From BD1-7 clade bacterium (GTDB lineage: Bacteria > Pseudomonadota > Gammaproteobacteria > Pseudomonadales > DT-91), in assembly GCA_902705835.1 (NCBI GenBank), contig CACSIN010000027.1, positions 51,349 to 86,969 of the forward strand: a DNA stretch of 35,621 nt, in the 5' to 3' direction. The notes under the pieces are model-generated. The model saw only the letters and a program-made list of their open reading frames with translations, had not been told where the DNA came from and ran no database searches. Below, in pieces: positions 7,765-15,754 of this stretch. Position numbers and translations under genes: made by a program. Position 1 is the stretch's first letter; each line of letters starts with the position of its first letter.

Positions 7765-9207
7765 TTATTGGATACGCGGTTGCGTGTCAGTTTCAACAAA
7801 TAGTGTTTCGAACTCGGTAGTATCTATCTTGCCTTGGCTATTTACCGGCAAAGTATCAACAAACCGCCACTTTCTTGGCAGTAAACTGAGTTCAAAATAT
7901 TGCTGCAAAAAGTCCTTAATCCCTTTGACTATTTCGCGCTTGGGTAGTGTGGTTATCAACGCCTTGCCCTGATCATTCAGTACAACCACTGCACATAGCA
8001 GATCTCGGCTTGCGGAGTTTATCACGCGACAGCTGTTTTCTTTCACCCACAATTGGTTGTTCATTGTCGATTCGAGCTCAACCAATGATAATCGCTTTTC
8101 TTCCAGTTTAACGATGCGGTCGGTGCGTCCGAGTAACTCGAAGCTGCCGTCGGGCAAAAACTTGACTGCATCATCCATGAGATAACGTGATTCTTGTAGG
8201 TGTTCTGATGCCAACACGAGGCGCTTATCTTCTGCGGCACTGACGATAACATCATCGAATGCTTGCCAATATTGCAGTTGGCTAAATTGACGTCGAATAG
8301 CGACACCCCCGGTTTCAGAGCTGCCAAAGATCTCCAATGCGCTAGCCCCGGCATTATCGTTGAGTAACGATGCAGCCTCTGTGGAAAACGGCCCTCCAGA
8401 AGACGTAATATCAACTAAATGCTGGCGTGCTTGCTGCCACGGGAGTTGGTCAGGCAGTCGCTTTAAATGGGCTGGGCTGGCTATCCATAAAACGGGTTTG
8501 CTCTGGTCAATGGCGTATTTCAGAATTTGGCCAGCATCAAGATATTGTTGGCTATGGAAAACGTTGCCTTGATAGAGGGGCATGAGTACTCGAAAAATCA
8601 TGCCATAGATATGTTGATGGCTGACGGTGCCAAGAATTTCCACCGATGCTGGCCATGCAACGCCATTTTTCTTGAGCGTTGTTGAGAACGCTGAAATTTC
8701 TTGTTCAAACTGCCAAAGCTGTTTTTCGATGGCCTTGGGTTCTCCACTGGAACCAGAGGTGAATACGATGATTCGGGCTTGTGAAGATGGAGCTGGCGAG
8801 CAACTCGTCTGCTCTTGTGTTTTATAGGACGTGCTTTGAACATCGGCGGCGTTCAATGGGAGGTAATGTTCTGTATCAATAGCGGATGCTGAGGTGTCCC
8901 AATGGCCTAAAAACGCCTGGCAATGATCACCTAATCGATTTGCAGTTTCTGGCGTGTTATTACCGGGTAGATACACGTCTTTGCTCGCGTCGATTAAGGC
9001 AAACAGGCCAATCGAAAAGCTTAACGCATCATCGGTAAATAGCGCCCACTGCTGCTCGTTTCGCATTGTTAGTGCGCTAGAGAGTGCTTTAACCTGCGTG
9101 CACCAGTGCCCGAAACTTATTGAGGCTGCACTTTTATCAGGAGTAGCTTGATGTGCACAAACCTGTTTCGGGTCACGTGACTGGAATATGGCCTTGAAGT
9201 TATTCAC
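7765..9207 (-). CDS. apeH: Aryl/acyl-ACP synthetase, AMP-forming (ApeH type)
   Basis: This ANL-superfamily adenylating enzyme has about 480 residues. The P-loop-like TSGSSGEPK is at 150-158, IFGSSETGG is the adenylate-binding motif, LLGRTDRIVKLEEKRLS is the hinge region, and PVNSQGKID is the C-terminal catalytic-lysine motif. ApeH enzymes activate the aromatic starter acid and load it on the cluster's own ACP. Here the acid is presumably the product of the ammonia-lyase. The start is uncertain. A frame open to 9318 includes an ATG at 9297, but these would overlap the upstream membrane-protein gene by about 100 nt and lack a ribosome-binding site. GTG 9207 overlaps that gene by only 8 nt and gives a family-typical length, so I prefer it. 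Confidence 0.88.
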   Translation of the reverse strand: MNNFKAIFQSRDPKQVCAHQATPDKSAASISFGHWCTQVKALSSALTMRNEQQWALFTDDALSFSIGLFALIDASKDVYLPGNNTPETANRLGDHCQAFLGHWDTSASAIDTEHYLPLNAADVQSTSYKTQEQTSCSPAPSSQARIIVFTSGSSGEPKAIEKQLWQFEQEISAFSTTLKKNGVAWPASVEILGTVSHQHIYGMIFRVLMPLYQGNVFHSQQYLDAGQILKYAIDQSKPVLWIASPAHLKRLPDQLPWQQARQHLVDITSSGGPFSTEAASLLNDNAGASALEIFGSSETGGVAIRRQFSQLQYWQAFDDVIVSAAEDKRLVLASEHLQESRYLMDDAVKFLPDGSFELLGRTDRIVKLEEKRLSLVELESTMNNQLWVKENSCRVINSASRDLLCAVVVLNDQGKALITTLPKREIVKGIKDFLQQYFELSLLPRKWRFVDTLPVNSQGKIDTTEFETLFVETDTQPRIQ

Positions 9208-9877
9208 GGTTTGCGGTCTTTGTTTTGTCTGTTTTTTTGAGGTCGGTCTTTTTGATATCGGAACTGGGCCGGTGGATATTGTGAGCACGTTTAACATACA
9301 TACGTACGATAAACTCAATGGCGAACAACAACCCCATCGCGATATAGCTGATCAAACCGTTATACAAGCTCCAGACTTCGATCGTACTGTACAGCGAGGT
9401 ATACAGCGCGATGCTTCCATTGATGATAAAAAACAGGCACCAGATGACGGTAACATTGCGGGTGTAAGGAATGGCTTCCGCGGGAAGATCCGGCTCAGTG
9501 AGCCGTGCCAGACGCTCGATCATGCTCGGCGGTTTCGCGAGGGTCGCGGCGAAAATGGTCAGCATGACACTATTAATGACTACCGGATAAAAAAGTAAGC
9601 TGATCTTCGAGTTCAAAGCCGCCACAATGGCGATAAAAACTGTACCGACAATCAACGGTAGCTGCAGTGGTTGAATCCGATTTTTGTGTTCAGATGTTGT
9701 CTTGGCTATTTTCGGCGCAGTTTTGCTCGCGATGCCGAGAATAATTCGCAGTCCAAAAAGAACAAGAAGAATCAGTGCAATTCCGCGAGGCTCCATCGTT
9801 TGGAGGCCCAAATAAATAGCAACGGGATACAACAGCGTAAGCACGACGAGTATCCCGTTAAAAACGGCTTTCAGCAT
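9200..9877 (-). CDS. APE-cluster integral membrane protein (COG4648-like, ApeG position)
   Basis: The 225-residue protein contains about six hydrophobic helices, beginning with VFNGILVVLTLLYPVAIYL and GIALILLVLFGLRIILGI. It ends in a lysine/threonine-rich hydrophilic tail. The sequence and its place between the ACP genes and the adenylating ligase match the predicted membrane protein carried by nearly all APE clusters. Its biochemical role is not known to me; a scaffold for the PKS enzymes at the inner membrane or a lipid-handling function are possibilities. It starts 12 nt after the second ACP gene, and its end overlaps the preferred ligase start by 8 nt. Confidence 0.82.
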   Translation of the reverse strand: MLKAVFNGILVVLTLLYPVAIYLGLQTMEPRGIALILLVLFGLRIILGIASKTAPKIAKTTSEHKNRIQPLQLPLIVGTVFIAIVAALNSKISLLFYPVVINSVMLTIFAATLAKPPSMIERLARLTEPDLPAEAIPYTRNVTVIWCLFFIINGSIALYTSLYSTIEVWSLYNGLISYIAMGLLFAIEFIVRMYVKRAHNIHRPSSDIKKTDLKKTDKTKTANRE

Positions 9878-9889
9878 GAAGTTAGGCCG

Positions 9890-10165
9890 TTATTGGGCGA
9901 GATCCTGAACATCGCCATCTTCTGCCATTAGCGCATCAACAGCGTCCAATACATCTTGAATGGTGCGAACAGATTTAAAATCTTCGGGTTTGATTTTTTT
10001 GCCGGTCAACTCGCGTAGTTGTACGACGAGATCAACAGCATCAATGCTATCGATATCAAGATCTTCGTAAAGGCTGGCTTCAGGTGTAATATCGTCGGCT
10101 TCAATTTCGAAGGTATCTACCAAAATAGCTTTAAGTTGGTCGAAATACGGGCTGGTATTGCTCAT
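9890..10165 (-). CDS. apeF: Acyl carrier protein (ApeF type)
   Basis: This 91-residue acidic helical protein carries the phosphopantetheine attachment site DSIDAVDL with Ser40. Clusters of this type encode two ACPs that shuttle the growing aryl polyene chain; which one takes the starter and which the extender units cannot be read here. ATG 10165 lies just after the stop of the first ACP. A GTG at 10171 would form a GTGA overlap with that stop and add only two residues. The C-terminal extension EDGDVQDLAQ is unusually acidic. A phosphopantetheinyl transferase must act on it but is not encoded in this window. Confidence 0.93.
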   Translation of the reverse strand: MSNTSPYFDQLKAILVDTFEIEADDITPEASLYEDLDIDSIDAVDLVVQLRELTGKKIKPEDFKSVRTIQDVLDAVDALMAEDGDVQDLAQ

Positions 10166-10167
10166 GA

Positions 10168-10419
10168 TCACTGCTGGCTTTGAATGAATTTGGCGAGGTT
10201 GGCGACAGAGGCAAAGTGGTTCTTTGTTTCTTCGTTTTCAGCGTCGATTTTCACATCATATTTTTTGGAAATCGCAAGGCCGAGTTCCAATGCATCGATA
10301 GAATCTAAACCGAGGCCGTCGCCAAAGAGCGGGGCGTCTGTTTCGATTTCATTGACTGTAATATCTTCAAGATCAAGACATTCAATGATCATTGCTTTAA
10401 GTTCAGTTTCCAGACTCAC
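10168..10419 (-). CDS. apeE: Acyl carrier protein (ApeE type)
   Basis: An 83-residue acyl carrier protein with DSIDALEL around Ser40, preceded by a strongly acidic first helix loop. It forms the tandem ACP pair with the next gene. GTG is the start codon: the GAGGT ribosome-binding site lies 6 nt upstream, and the GTG overlaps the TGA of the upstream acyltransferase gene (GTGA), a classic coupling arrangement. It carries intermediates for the type II PKS enzymes of the cluster. The low identity to its partner suggests the two ACPs have different jobs. Confidence 0.93.
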   Translation of the reverse strand: MSLETELKAMIIECLDLEDITVNEIETDAPLFGDGLGLDSIDALELGLAISKKYDVKIDAENEETKNHFASVANLAKFIQSQQ

Positions 10420-11177
10420 TGTGGTACCTCAGGAAAAAAATAATGGCTAAACGTTTTTGTCAGCTCTCTGGCTGCTTTTGGTGTTGAACCTTCACCCGGA
10501 ATACCCAGCGGTTCGCCAGCGTCAAACGTCCAATGCGGGCGATTATAAGGTATCTGATACCATTTTTCGCCCTTTCTTAGTGTTGGCGGATCGCATTTTA
10601 TAGTAATTGGGGTCGGTTCAATGTTTGCGGCAAGCGCAATATTGGCTGCGCCGCGCTGAAGCTTCGGCTTTTTACAGCCTGGTGGAGTTCGCGTTCCTTC
10701 CGGAAAAATTATCAACGAGTCGCTTGCAGCGAGTGTTGATGCGCAGTCGTCAATTAGCTGTGTGGCATCCCGATTCGGGATATAACCCGCATTGGCCAAG
10801 GGGCCACGGGTGAACGGGTTGATAAACAAGCCGCTGCGAACGATGCAATTTGCGTTCGGGACAAAGCTGATCAAAAAAACAACATCAATAAGGCTTGGGT
10901 GGTTGGCAATAATAAGTTGTCCAGGACGCTGCAATGTTGTTTTTACACGTTCAGCGTCATAGGTCAGAACTCCCAGCCAGCGCATTTGCCCGATAAAAAG
11001 GCGCATTGCCCAGTGAATGACCTTGCGTGCGCGTTTATGTCGAGTCTGCGGTGAGCCGGGTGCCAGAGACAATATCGGGAAGATAAAAAAGCGCAGAATA
11101 AGACCGCCAAGCCCAAAATTGAAAAAACTCAATCCTGTTGCAAATAGCCGCCAGTAATAAAAATCATCCTTGGTCAC
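10416..11177 (-). CDS. 1-acyl-sn-glycerol-3-phosphate acyltransferase-like (PlsC family, ApeD position)
   Basis: This 253-residue protein has an N-terminal hydrophobic anchor (about 15-40). The PlsC catalytic motif NHPSLID contains His93 and Asp98, and the acceptor-binding FPEGTRTPPG lies further on. Family enzymes acylate lysophosphatidate or related lysolipids at the inner membrane using acyl-ACP or acyl-CoA. Housekeeping PlsC is usually encoded elsewhere. As the second gene of the APE operon, this copy likely helps build the lipid that anchors the pigment. The start is a GTG, 3 nt after the chain-length-factor-like gene, with only a weak ribosome-binding site, consistent with translational coupling. 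Confidence 0.9.
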   Translation of the reverse strand: MTKDDFYYWRLFATGLSFFNFGLGGLILRFFIFPILSLAPGSPQTRHKRARKVIHWAMRLFIGQMRWLGVLTYDAERVKTTLQRPGQLIIANHPSLIDVVFLISFVPNANCIVRSGLFINPFTRGPLANAGYIPNRDATQLIDDCASTLAASDSLIIFPEGTRTPPGCKKPKLQRGAANIALAANIEPTPITIKCDPPTLRKGEKWYQIPYNRPHWTFDAGEPLGIPGEGSTPKAARELTKTFSHYFFPEVPQ

Positions 11178-11180
11178 AGA

Positions 11181-11900
11181 TCAGTTACTCAACTTCCATG
11201 GTCCGAGACTGCATTCACTCGTCAATCCCGAAAAAAATCGGATCATATTCATCAACGGTATTTCAGTTTCAGACTCGTGCATTGAATTTCCATCATAGGA
11301 CAGCGTCAATGCCATGTCGTCATGGTTATTCAGTGAAATTTTGACCGCAAGTGCTACCGGATAGGGCGATGTGCGGATGTACTGTTGATAGAATTCAGGT
11401 ACTGCTTCTTCGTAGAATACGAGCAGAACTTGATCAGTACCTTCGAGCAGCTGCCCGATAGCATCTGCAAAGCCACCAAGGTAGCTTTCTTTACCTGGTG
11501 CTACGGCAATAGTGGGTGATTTTAACCCTTGTAGAATACTAAACTGGCCTGAAATAGCGTTGTGAACGGACAAGCTGAATGCCATTGGTGATAGATCTTC
11601 ACGCGCGACGATATCCGAAAGTATGTCGTAGGTACGTTGCGATTCACCGTACATCGAGCTGAATATTGTCGATGGTTGTTCGCCGGGTTCGAGGCATTTA
11701 TCGGCAGCGTAAAAAGCCGCGCGAGCAAGCACGGATAAGCGACGTCTCTTCATCGCGGGAATAAAAGCGACATTGGCTTTGTGATCGTCGGCAATGACGA
11801 AATTTTCTGGGTCTGTGAAGTAACATTGCCAGTCTTCTTGAGTCTCGATGCCTGGAGCCCAAGCAAAAAAACGATCAACCTTGAAATTCAGTGCAGCCAT
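11181..11900 (-). CDS. apeC: Ketosynthase-like chain-length factor, half-length (ApeC type)
   Basis: About 239 residues matching only the N-terminal half of a beta-ketoacyl synthase (Ketoacyl-synt_2 type). FSLSVHNAISGQFSI aligns with the structural SxHN...G segment of KAS enzymes. The nucleophile-elbow cysteine is absent: that position reads SPTIAVAPGKES. In the APE system described from Xenorhabdus, ApeC is a truncated, Cys-less partner of the active ketosynthase ApeO and acts as chain-length factor. The same is inferred here, with ApeO expected beyond coordinate 1. It is the first gene of the operon, 30 nt downstream of the likely transcription start. A TTG at 11918 would add six residues; ATG 11900 is preferred although its ribosome-binding site is weak. 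Confidence 0.85.
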   Translation of the reverse strand: MAALNFKVDRFFAWAPGIETQEDWQCYFTDPENFVIADDHKANVAFIPAMKRRRLSVLARAAFYAADKCLEPGEQPSTIFSSMYGESQRTYDILSDIVAREDLSPMAFSLSVHNAISGQFSILQGLKSPTIAVAPGKESYLGGFADAIGQLLEGTDQVLLVFYEEAVPEFYQQYIRTSPYPVALAVKISLNNHDDMALTLSYDGNSMHESETEIPLMNMIRFFSGLTSECSLGPWKLSN

Positions 11901-11935
11901 GAACGGGTTTACTTTCAACCTTGAAATTTGCGGGC

Positions 11936-11966
11936 AATTATAGGGATTTTCGTTTTTCGCATCGAC
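11936..11966 (-). promoter_or_regulatory. Predicted promoter of the aryl polyene operon
   Basis: On the minus strand a perfect TATAAT (-10 box) occupies 11942-11937. A poor -35 (TCGATG-like) lies about 17 nt upstream. Transcription would begin near 11930, leaving a leader of about 30 nt before ATG 11900. It is the only strong -10 in front of the fourteen-gene operon. The weak -35 suggests an activator may be needed. Confidence 0.45.
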
Positions 11967-12047
11967 CGAATTGTGAATAATTCGTGACTATTTCTTGTGA
12001 GTAATTCCTACGGGTAATGGATCTGCAGTCTGGATTCCTTAATTCTT

Positions 12048-12080
12048 CTGTGAGCCGCTGGGTTTTCTCAGGTATAATTC
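12048..12080 (+). promoter_or_regulatory. Predicted trpS promoter
   Basis: A perfect TATAAT lies at 12073-12078, 57 nt before the trpS ATG. An imperfect -35-like CTGTGA lies at about 12048-12053 with a 19-nt spacer. It is divergent from the aryl polyene promoter in the same 234-nt intergenic region. Confidence 0.42.
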
Positions 12081-12134
12081 CGCCCGTTTTGTATATAGCT
12101 TTCTGTACGCCTGCAACCAATTAGATCCTGGATC

Positions 12135-13145
12135 ATGACTAAAACACGTTACCTTACTGGCATTACAACAACTGGGACTCCGCACCTCGGCAACTATGTT
12201 GGGGCTATTCGCCCAGCGATCGAAGCAAGTCGCAACGAGAATTTTGAGTCGTTCTATTTTTTGGCCGATTATCACGCGATCATCAAATGCTTTGAGCCGG
12301 AGCAAATTCGTCGCTCTACCCGCGAGATTGCTGCGACTTGGCTAGCGTTGGGTTTGGATACCAGTAATAGTGTGTTTTACCGCCAATCTGACGTTCCCGA
12401 GATACCGGAGCTGTCGTGGATTCTGACATGCATGGCTTCAAAAGGGCTCATGAATCGGGCGCATGCTTATAAAGCTGCTGTTCAGGAGAATACCGATGCT
12501 GGTACTGAGGATCAGGATAAAGGCATCACGATGGGCTTGTTTAGCTATCCCATTTTAATGACTGCCGATATTCTGATGTTCAATGGTCAGAAAATACCCG
12601 TGGGCAAAGATCAGATCCAGCATGTTGAAATGGCGCGCGATATCGCGCAACGTTTTAACCATCATTTTGGTGAAACCTTTGCATTGCCTGAAGCCGTTGT
12701 TGGTGAAGCAGCGGTGTTGAAAGGTCTTGATGGTCGCAAGATGTCGAAGTCATACGGGAATACCATCCCATTGTTTGATACACCGAAGAAATTGCAGAAG
12801 TCGATTAATAAGATCAAGACTAATTTGCTCGAGCCCGGTGATCCGAAAGACGTTGCGGATTCAACCTTGTTCGAGGTTTGGCAGGCGTTTGCCAATGAAG
12901 AACAAGTTCAATATATGCGTGATCAGTATGCCGAAGGGATCGCATGGGGACAGGCCAAAAAAGAACTATTTGCTTTGATCGATGCAGAAATCGGTGAGGC
13001 CCGTGAGCGCTACTTCTACTTTATGGATAACATGGATGAAGTTGAAGAGATTCTGCAAGCCGGAGCAGTGAAAGCGCGCGCTCACAGTCAAGATATGTTG
13101 GCGCGTGTGCGAGATGCTATTGGTATCCAACCAGTCAATCGTTAA
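12135..13145 (+). CDS. trpS: Tryptophanyl-tRNA synthetase
   Basis: This 336-residue class I aminoacyl-tRNA synthetase charges tRNA-Trp in the cytoplasm. The HIGH-equivalent motif TPHLGN lies at 15-20 and KMSKS at 202-206. A tryptophan-pocket region DYHAIIKC follows the first motif, and [16 protein letters not shown] is characteristic of bacterial TrpRS. The length matches the standard compact bacterial enzyme. It is transcribed alone, from a promoter divergent to the aryl polyene operon, and ends in an intrinsic terminator about 30 nt downstream. There is no visible trp leader peptide. Confidence 0.98.
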   Translation: MTKTRYLTGITTTGTPHLGNYVGAIRPAIEASRNENFESFYFLADYHAIIKCFEPEQIRRSTREIAATWLALGLDTSNSVFYRQSDVPEIPELSWILTCMASKGLMNRAHAYKAAVQENTDAGTEDQDKGITMGLFSYPILMTADILMFNGQKIPVGKDQIQHVEMARDIAQRFNHHFGETFALPEAVVGEAAVLKGLDGRKMSKSYGNTIPLFDTPKKLQKSINKIKTNLLEPGDPKDVADSTLFEVWQAFANEEQVQYMRDQYAEGIAWGQAKKELFALIDAEIGEARERYFYFMDNMDEVEEILQAGAVKARAHSQDMLARVRDAIGIQPVNR

Positions 13146-13171
13146 GCGATAGTTTAAGCTGTATGTCGTTG

Positions 13172-13196
13172 AAGCCGGAATTCTCCGGCTTTTTTG
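13172..13196 (+). terminator. Intrinsic terminator of trpS
   Basis: An 8-bp stem AAGCCGGA (13172-13179) pairs with TCCGGCTT (13184-13191) around a 4-nt loop, followed by a T run to 13195. Confidence 0.9.
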
Positions 13197-13417
13197 TGCC
13201 TGTTAACTCAGCATGCCTAGCGATGTTGCTGGATGGCCGATTTTATTGACTCAATCGCCTTGAATTCCGCCAATTCGGGTGGAATCCGCTGCGTCGCGGC
13301 AGTATGCTTATATTAACGCGGTTGTCAGCGAAAACGTCCGATATGCCTATTTGGCGTTTGAATGGTAAACCGCGGTTTAAAGCCTGATTTATAACAATCC
13401 TATAAGAGAGACAGGTC

Positions 13418-15016
13418 ATGGATATCTTCAGTCGCGCCCTCGCAATAGCGGTTCCCGTTCTTGAAGTTCTCGCCATTTTATTTGTGTTTGGTTTGGGGTG
13501 CTTGATCATCAGTGTGGGGGTGATGTATTTGGTTGATCGTCATCAATCGACACACACTATTCGACGGAATTACCCTGTTATCGGTCGCTTTCGCTATCTT
13601 TTTGAGCATATCGGAGAGTTTTTTCGCCAGTACTTTTTTGCCATGGATCGTGAAGAGTTGCCATTTAACCGTGCTGAGCGTGCATGGGTTTATCGCGCCG
13701 CTAAAAATGTTGATCGTACAATCGCGTTCGGCTCCAGCAAAAATCAGAACCAAAAAGGGTCATACATATTTCTGAACAGTGCATTCCCTTTTGATTCTTC
13801 GCGCCATTCTGTTGATGAAAAATCCGATCGGTTTCCTGTATTTGGTTTTGGTTATGTGGATTTTCCTTACCAGCCGGCATCTCGATACAACATTTCAGCT
13901 ATGAGTTTTGGTGCACTGTCGAAACCGGCTGTTCGCGCTCTGTCACATGGTGCTGCGCGTGCTGGTGTTTGGATGAATACGGGTGAAGGCGGTTTGTCGC
14001 CGTATCATTTGGAGACAGGCTGTGACTTGGTAGTGCAGATCGGTACTGCAAAGTACGGTGTTCGTGATGATGACGGTGGCTTAAGTGCTGAGAAATTACA
14101 GGATATTGCCAGCTACGAACAAGTGAAAATGTTTGAAATCAAGCTTAGTCAAGGTGCCAAGCCGGGCAAGGGCGGTATTTTGCCGGGTGCAAAGGTGACT
14201 GCCGAGATTGCGAGTATTCGCGGTATTCCCGAAGGCCAGGACTCTTTGAGCCCTTGTGCACATCCGGAATTCAAAACGGTCGGCGATATGCTCGATATGG
14301 TGGCATTTGTGCGAGAGCAAACACACAAGCCTGTTGGTTTTAAACTGGTATTAGGTGCATCGCGCTTCCTTGATGATTTGTTTATGGAAATCGTCAAGCG
14401 TGGTAAAGCATCAGCGCCTGATTTTATTACTGTTGATAGCAGCGATGGTGGTACTGGTGCAGCTCCGCAAACGCTGATGGACCAAGTCGGTTTGCCATTG
14501 GCAAATAGTCTGCCGACGTTGGTTAGGAAACTGCAGGAATATGGATTGCGTGATAGGGTCCGCGTCATCGCCTCCGGCAAGTTGATTAACCCTGGTAATG
14601 TTGCTGCAGCTTTGTGTCTTGGGGCAGATTATGCAGTGTCGGCGCGTGGATTTATGTTCGCGTTGGGTTGTATTCAGGCATTGCAATGTAATAGCAATAC
14701 GTGTCCAACCGGTATCACAACACATAATAAGAAGCTGCAACACGGTCTGGATTGGCATGATAAGGCCAAGCGAGTAGAAAGCTATATCAACAATATGCAC
14801 AAAGAGTTGGTAGTACTGGCTAACTCCTGTGGTGTGGCGCATGAAGGGTTGTTAAGTAAAGAGCATCTGTGCATCGTCGATCCTTTGGATATAGTTGATG
14901 CAGAAGATTTGTTTCCTGCGCAGTCGGAAAAAACAGATTTGATCAAGGTTGTTGAAGCATCCAGTGTTGGCGTGGCTGAAGGTGGCCTTGAAGAATTACC
15001 GGGTAAGGCGGGGTGA
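13418..15016 (+). CDS. Membrane-anchored FMN-binding glutamate synthase-like protein
   Basis: The 532-residue protein has one or two N-terminal hydrophobic segments (about 7-40). These are followed by a domain homologous to the central/FMN domain of glutamate synthase large subunit. Visible family features include ISAMSFGALSKPAV, GEGGLSPYH, KLSQGAKPGKGG and DSSDGGTGAAPQTLMD. A 3Fe-4S cysteine pattern C-x5-C-x4-C is present at Cys418, Cys424 and Cys429 (GCIQALQCNSNTCPTGI). The glutaminase domain of true GltB is missing, and there is no GltD partner next to it. It is therefore probably not a standard glutamate synthase but an uncharacterised flavin/Fe-S oxidoreductase on the inner membrane. A cytochrome c gene lies 184 nt downstream, which hints at a redox link. 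ATG 13418 follows an ACAGG-like ribosome-binding site. Confidence 0.92.
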   Translation: MDIFSRALAIAVPVLEVLAILFVFGLGCLIISVGVMYLVDRHQSTHTIRRNYPVIGRFRYLFEHIGEFFRQYFFAMDREELPFNRAERAWVYRAAKNVDRTIAFGSSKNQNQKGSYIFLNSAFPFDSSRHSVDEKSDRFPVFGFGYVDFPYQPASRYNISAMSFGALSKPAVRALSHGAARAGVWMNTGEGGLSPYHLETGCDLVVQIGTAKYGVRDDDGGLSAEKLQDIASYEQVKMFEIKLSQGAKPGKGGILPGAKVTAEIASIRGIPEGQDSLSPCAHPEFKTVGDMLDMVAFVREQTHKPVGFKLVLGASRFLDDLFMEIVKRGKASAPDFITVDSSDGGTGAAPQTLMDQVGLPLANSLPTLVRKLQEYGLRDRVRVIASGKLINPGNVAAALCLGADYAVSARGFMFALGCIQALQCNSNTCPTGITTHNKKLQHGLDWHDKAKRVESYINNMHKELVVLANSCGVAHEGLLSKEHLCIVDPLDIVDAEDLFPAQSEKTDLIKVVEASSVGVAEGGLEELPGKAG

Positions 15017-15200
15017 GCCAGAAAGGGATTGTTAATCCTTAATTTATCGTTATTTGATCAGGAACAGGTTTTACATTGGCAGAATCTGCTAGCCTGAGAT
15101 TCAAGCCACAAATCGAATAATAACGAAAACGTTGTACCCTCTAAGCTGTGGCCCGTTGTCGGGCTATATTGGGTAAATTGGGGATTAATAGGGATTTATT

Positions 15201-15638
15201 ATGTTAAAACTTCGTCTGAATTCTGTAACCAAATGGATGCTTGCACCCGCACTCGCTGGTGTGCTCGCTACGCCGGTTCTTGCTGCCGATGCCGGTAGTA
15301 TTGAATATCAGGAATACTGTGCTGCTTGTCATGGCGCTGATGGGAAGGGTATGGGGCCACAGGCTCAAGCGGAAAATCTCAAGCCGATAGATCTGACCAT
15401 GCTTTCGAAGAACAATGGTGGATATTTTCCGTATTCGCGTATTCGTAGTCTACTTGACGGTCGTGTAGAAAAGGGCAAGGTTCGCCCACATTCAGATAAA
15501 GGCATGCCGGTTTGGGGGCGTGTTTTCATGGCTGAGAACCCTGGCAGTACAGCTGGTGATGTGATGCATCAGGAAGCTGTCGTTAAAGTGCGGATTCTTA
15601 ACCTTGTTGACTATCTTGTGAGCATCCAGGCAAAGTAA
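15201..15638 (+). CDS. Periplasmic c-type cytochrome, monohaem class I
   Basis: The 145-residue protein has a signal peptide (about 1-29, ending PVLAADA). A single haem-binding CAACH follows (Cys40, Cys43, His44), with Met102 in GMPVWG as the likely sixth ligand. Such small cytochromes shuttle electrons in the periplasm to oxidases or reductases. The partner is not evident; the only redox neighbour is the upstream flavin/Fe-S protein, 184 nt away on the same strand. A TAGGGA ribosome-binding site precedes the ATG. A hairpin with a T-rich tail follows the stop. Confidence 0.93.
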   Translation: MLKLRLNSVTKWMLAPALAGVLATPVLAADAGSIEYQEYCAACHGADGKGMGPQAQAENLKPIDLTMLSKNNGGYFPYSRIRSLLDGRVEKGKVRPHSDKGMPVWGRVFMAENPGSTAGDVMHQEAVVKVRILNLVDYLVSIQAK

Positions 15639-15667
15639 CTTGCTTATCCTTCCTCAGTAAAGCCCGT

Positions 15668-15708
15668 AAATGCGCCGGACAAGATTAAAGTCGGCGCATT
15701 TTATATTT
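15668..15708 (+). terminator. Probable terminator of the cytochrome c gene
   Basis: AAATGCGCCG (15668-15677) pairs with CGGCGCATTT (15692-15701), with a 14-nt loop and a T-rich tail (TTTTATATTTG). The loop is long, so strength is uncertain. Confidence 0.65.
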
Positions 15709-15712
15709 GTTG

Positions 15713-15754
15713 GCTTGTTGCTTGTTGCTTGTTGCTTGTTGCTTGTTGCTTGTT
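15713..15754. repeat. Six-copy perfect 7-bp tandem repeat (GCTTGTT)
   Basis: Six uninterrupted identical copies of GCTTGTT run from 15713 to 15754, followed by a partial GTT. The array lies outside any gene, just downstream of the cytochrome c terminator. Short perfect arrays like this change copy number by slipped-strand replication. There is no sign that it is translated. Confidence 0.97.

Noticed and set aside
9208-9318. N-terminal extension of the ApeH-like ligase
   Set aside because: It lies inside the upstream membrane-protein gene, lacks a ribosome-binding site and adds sequence unlike adenylating enzymes.
13418-15016. Calling the FMN protein GltB
   Set aside because: The glutaminase domain is absent, it has a membrane anchor and it is about a third of GltB length.
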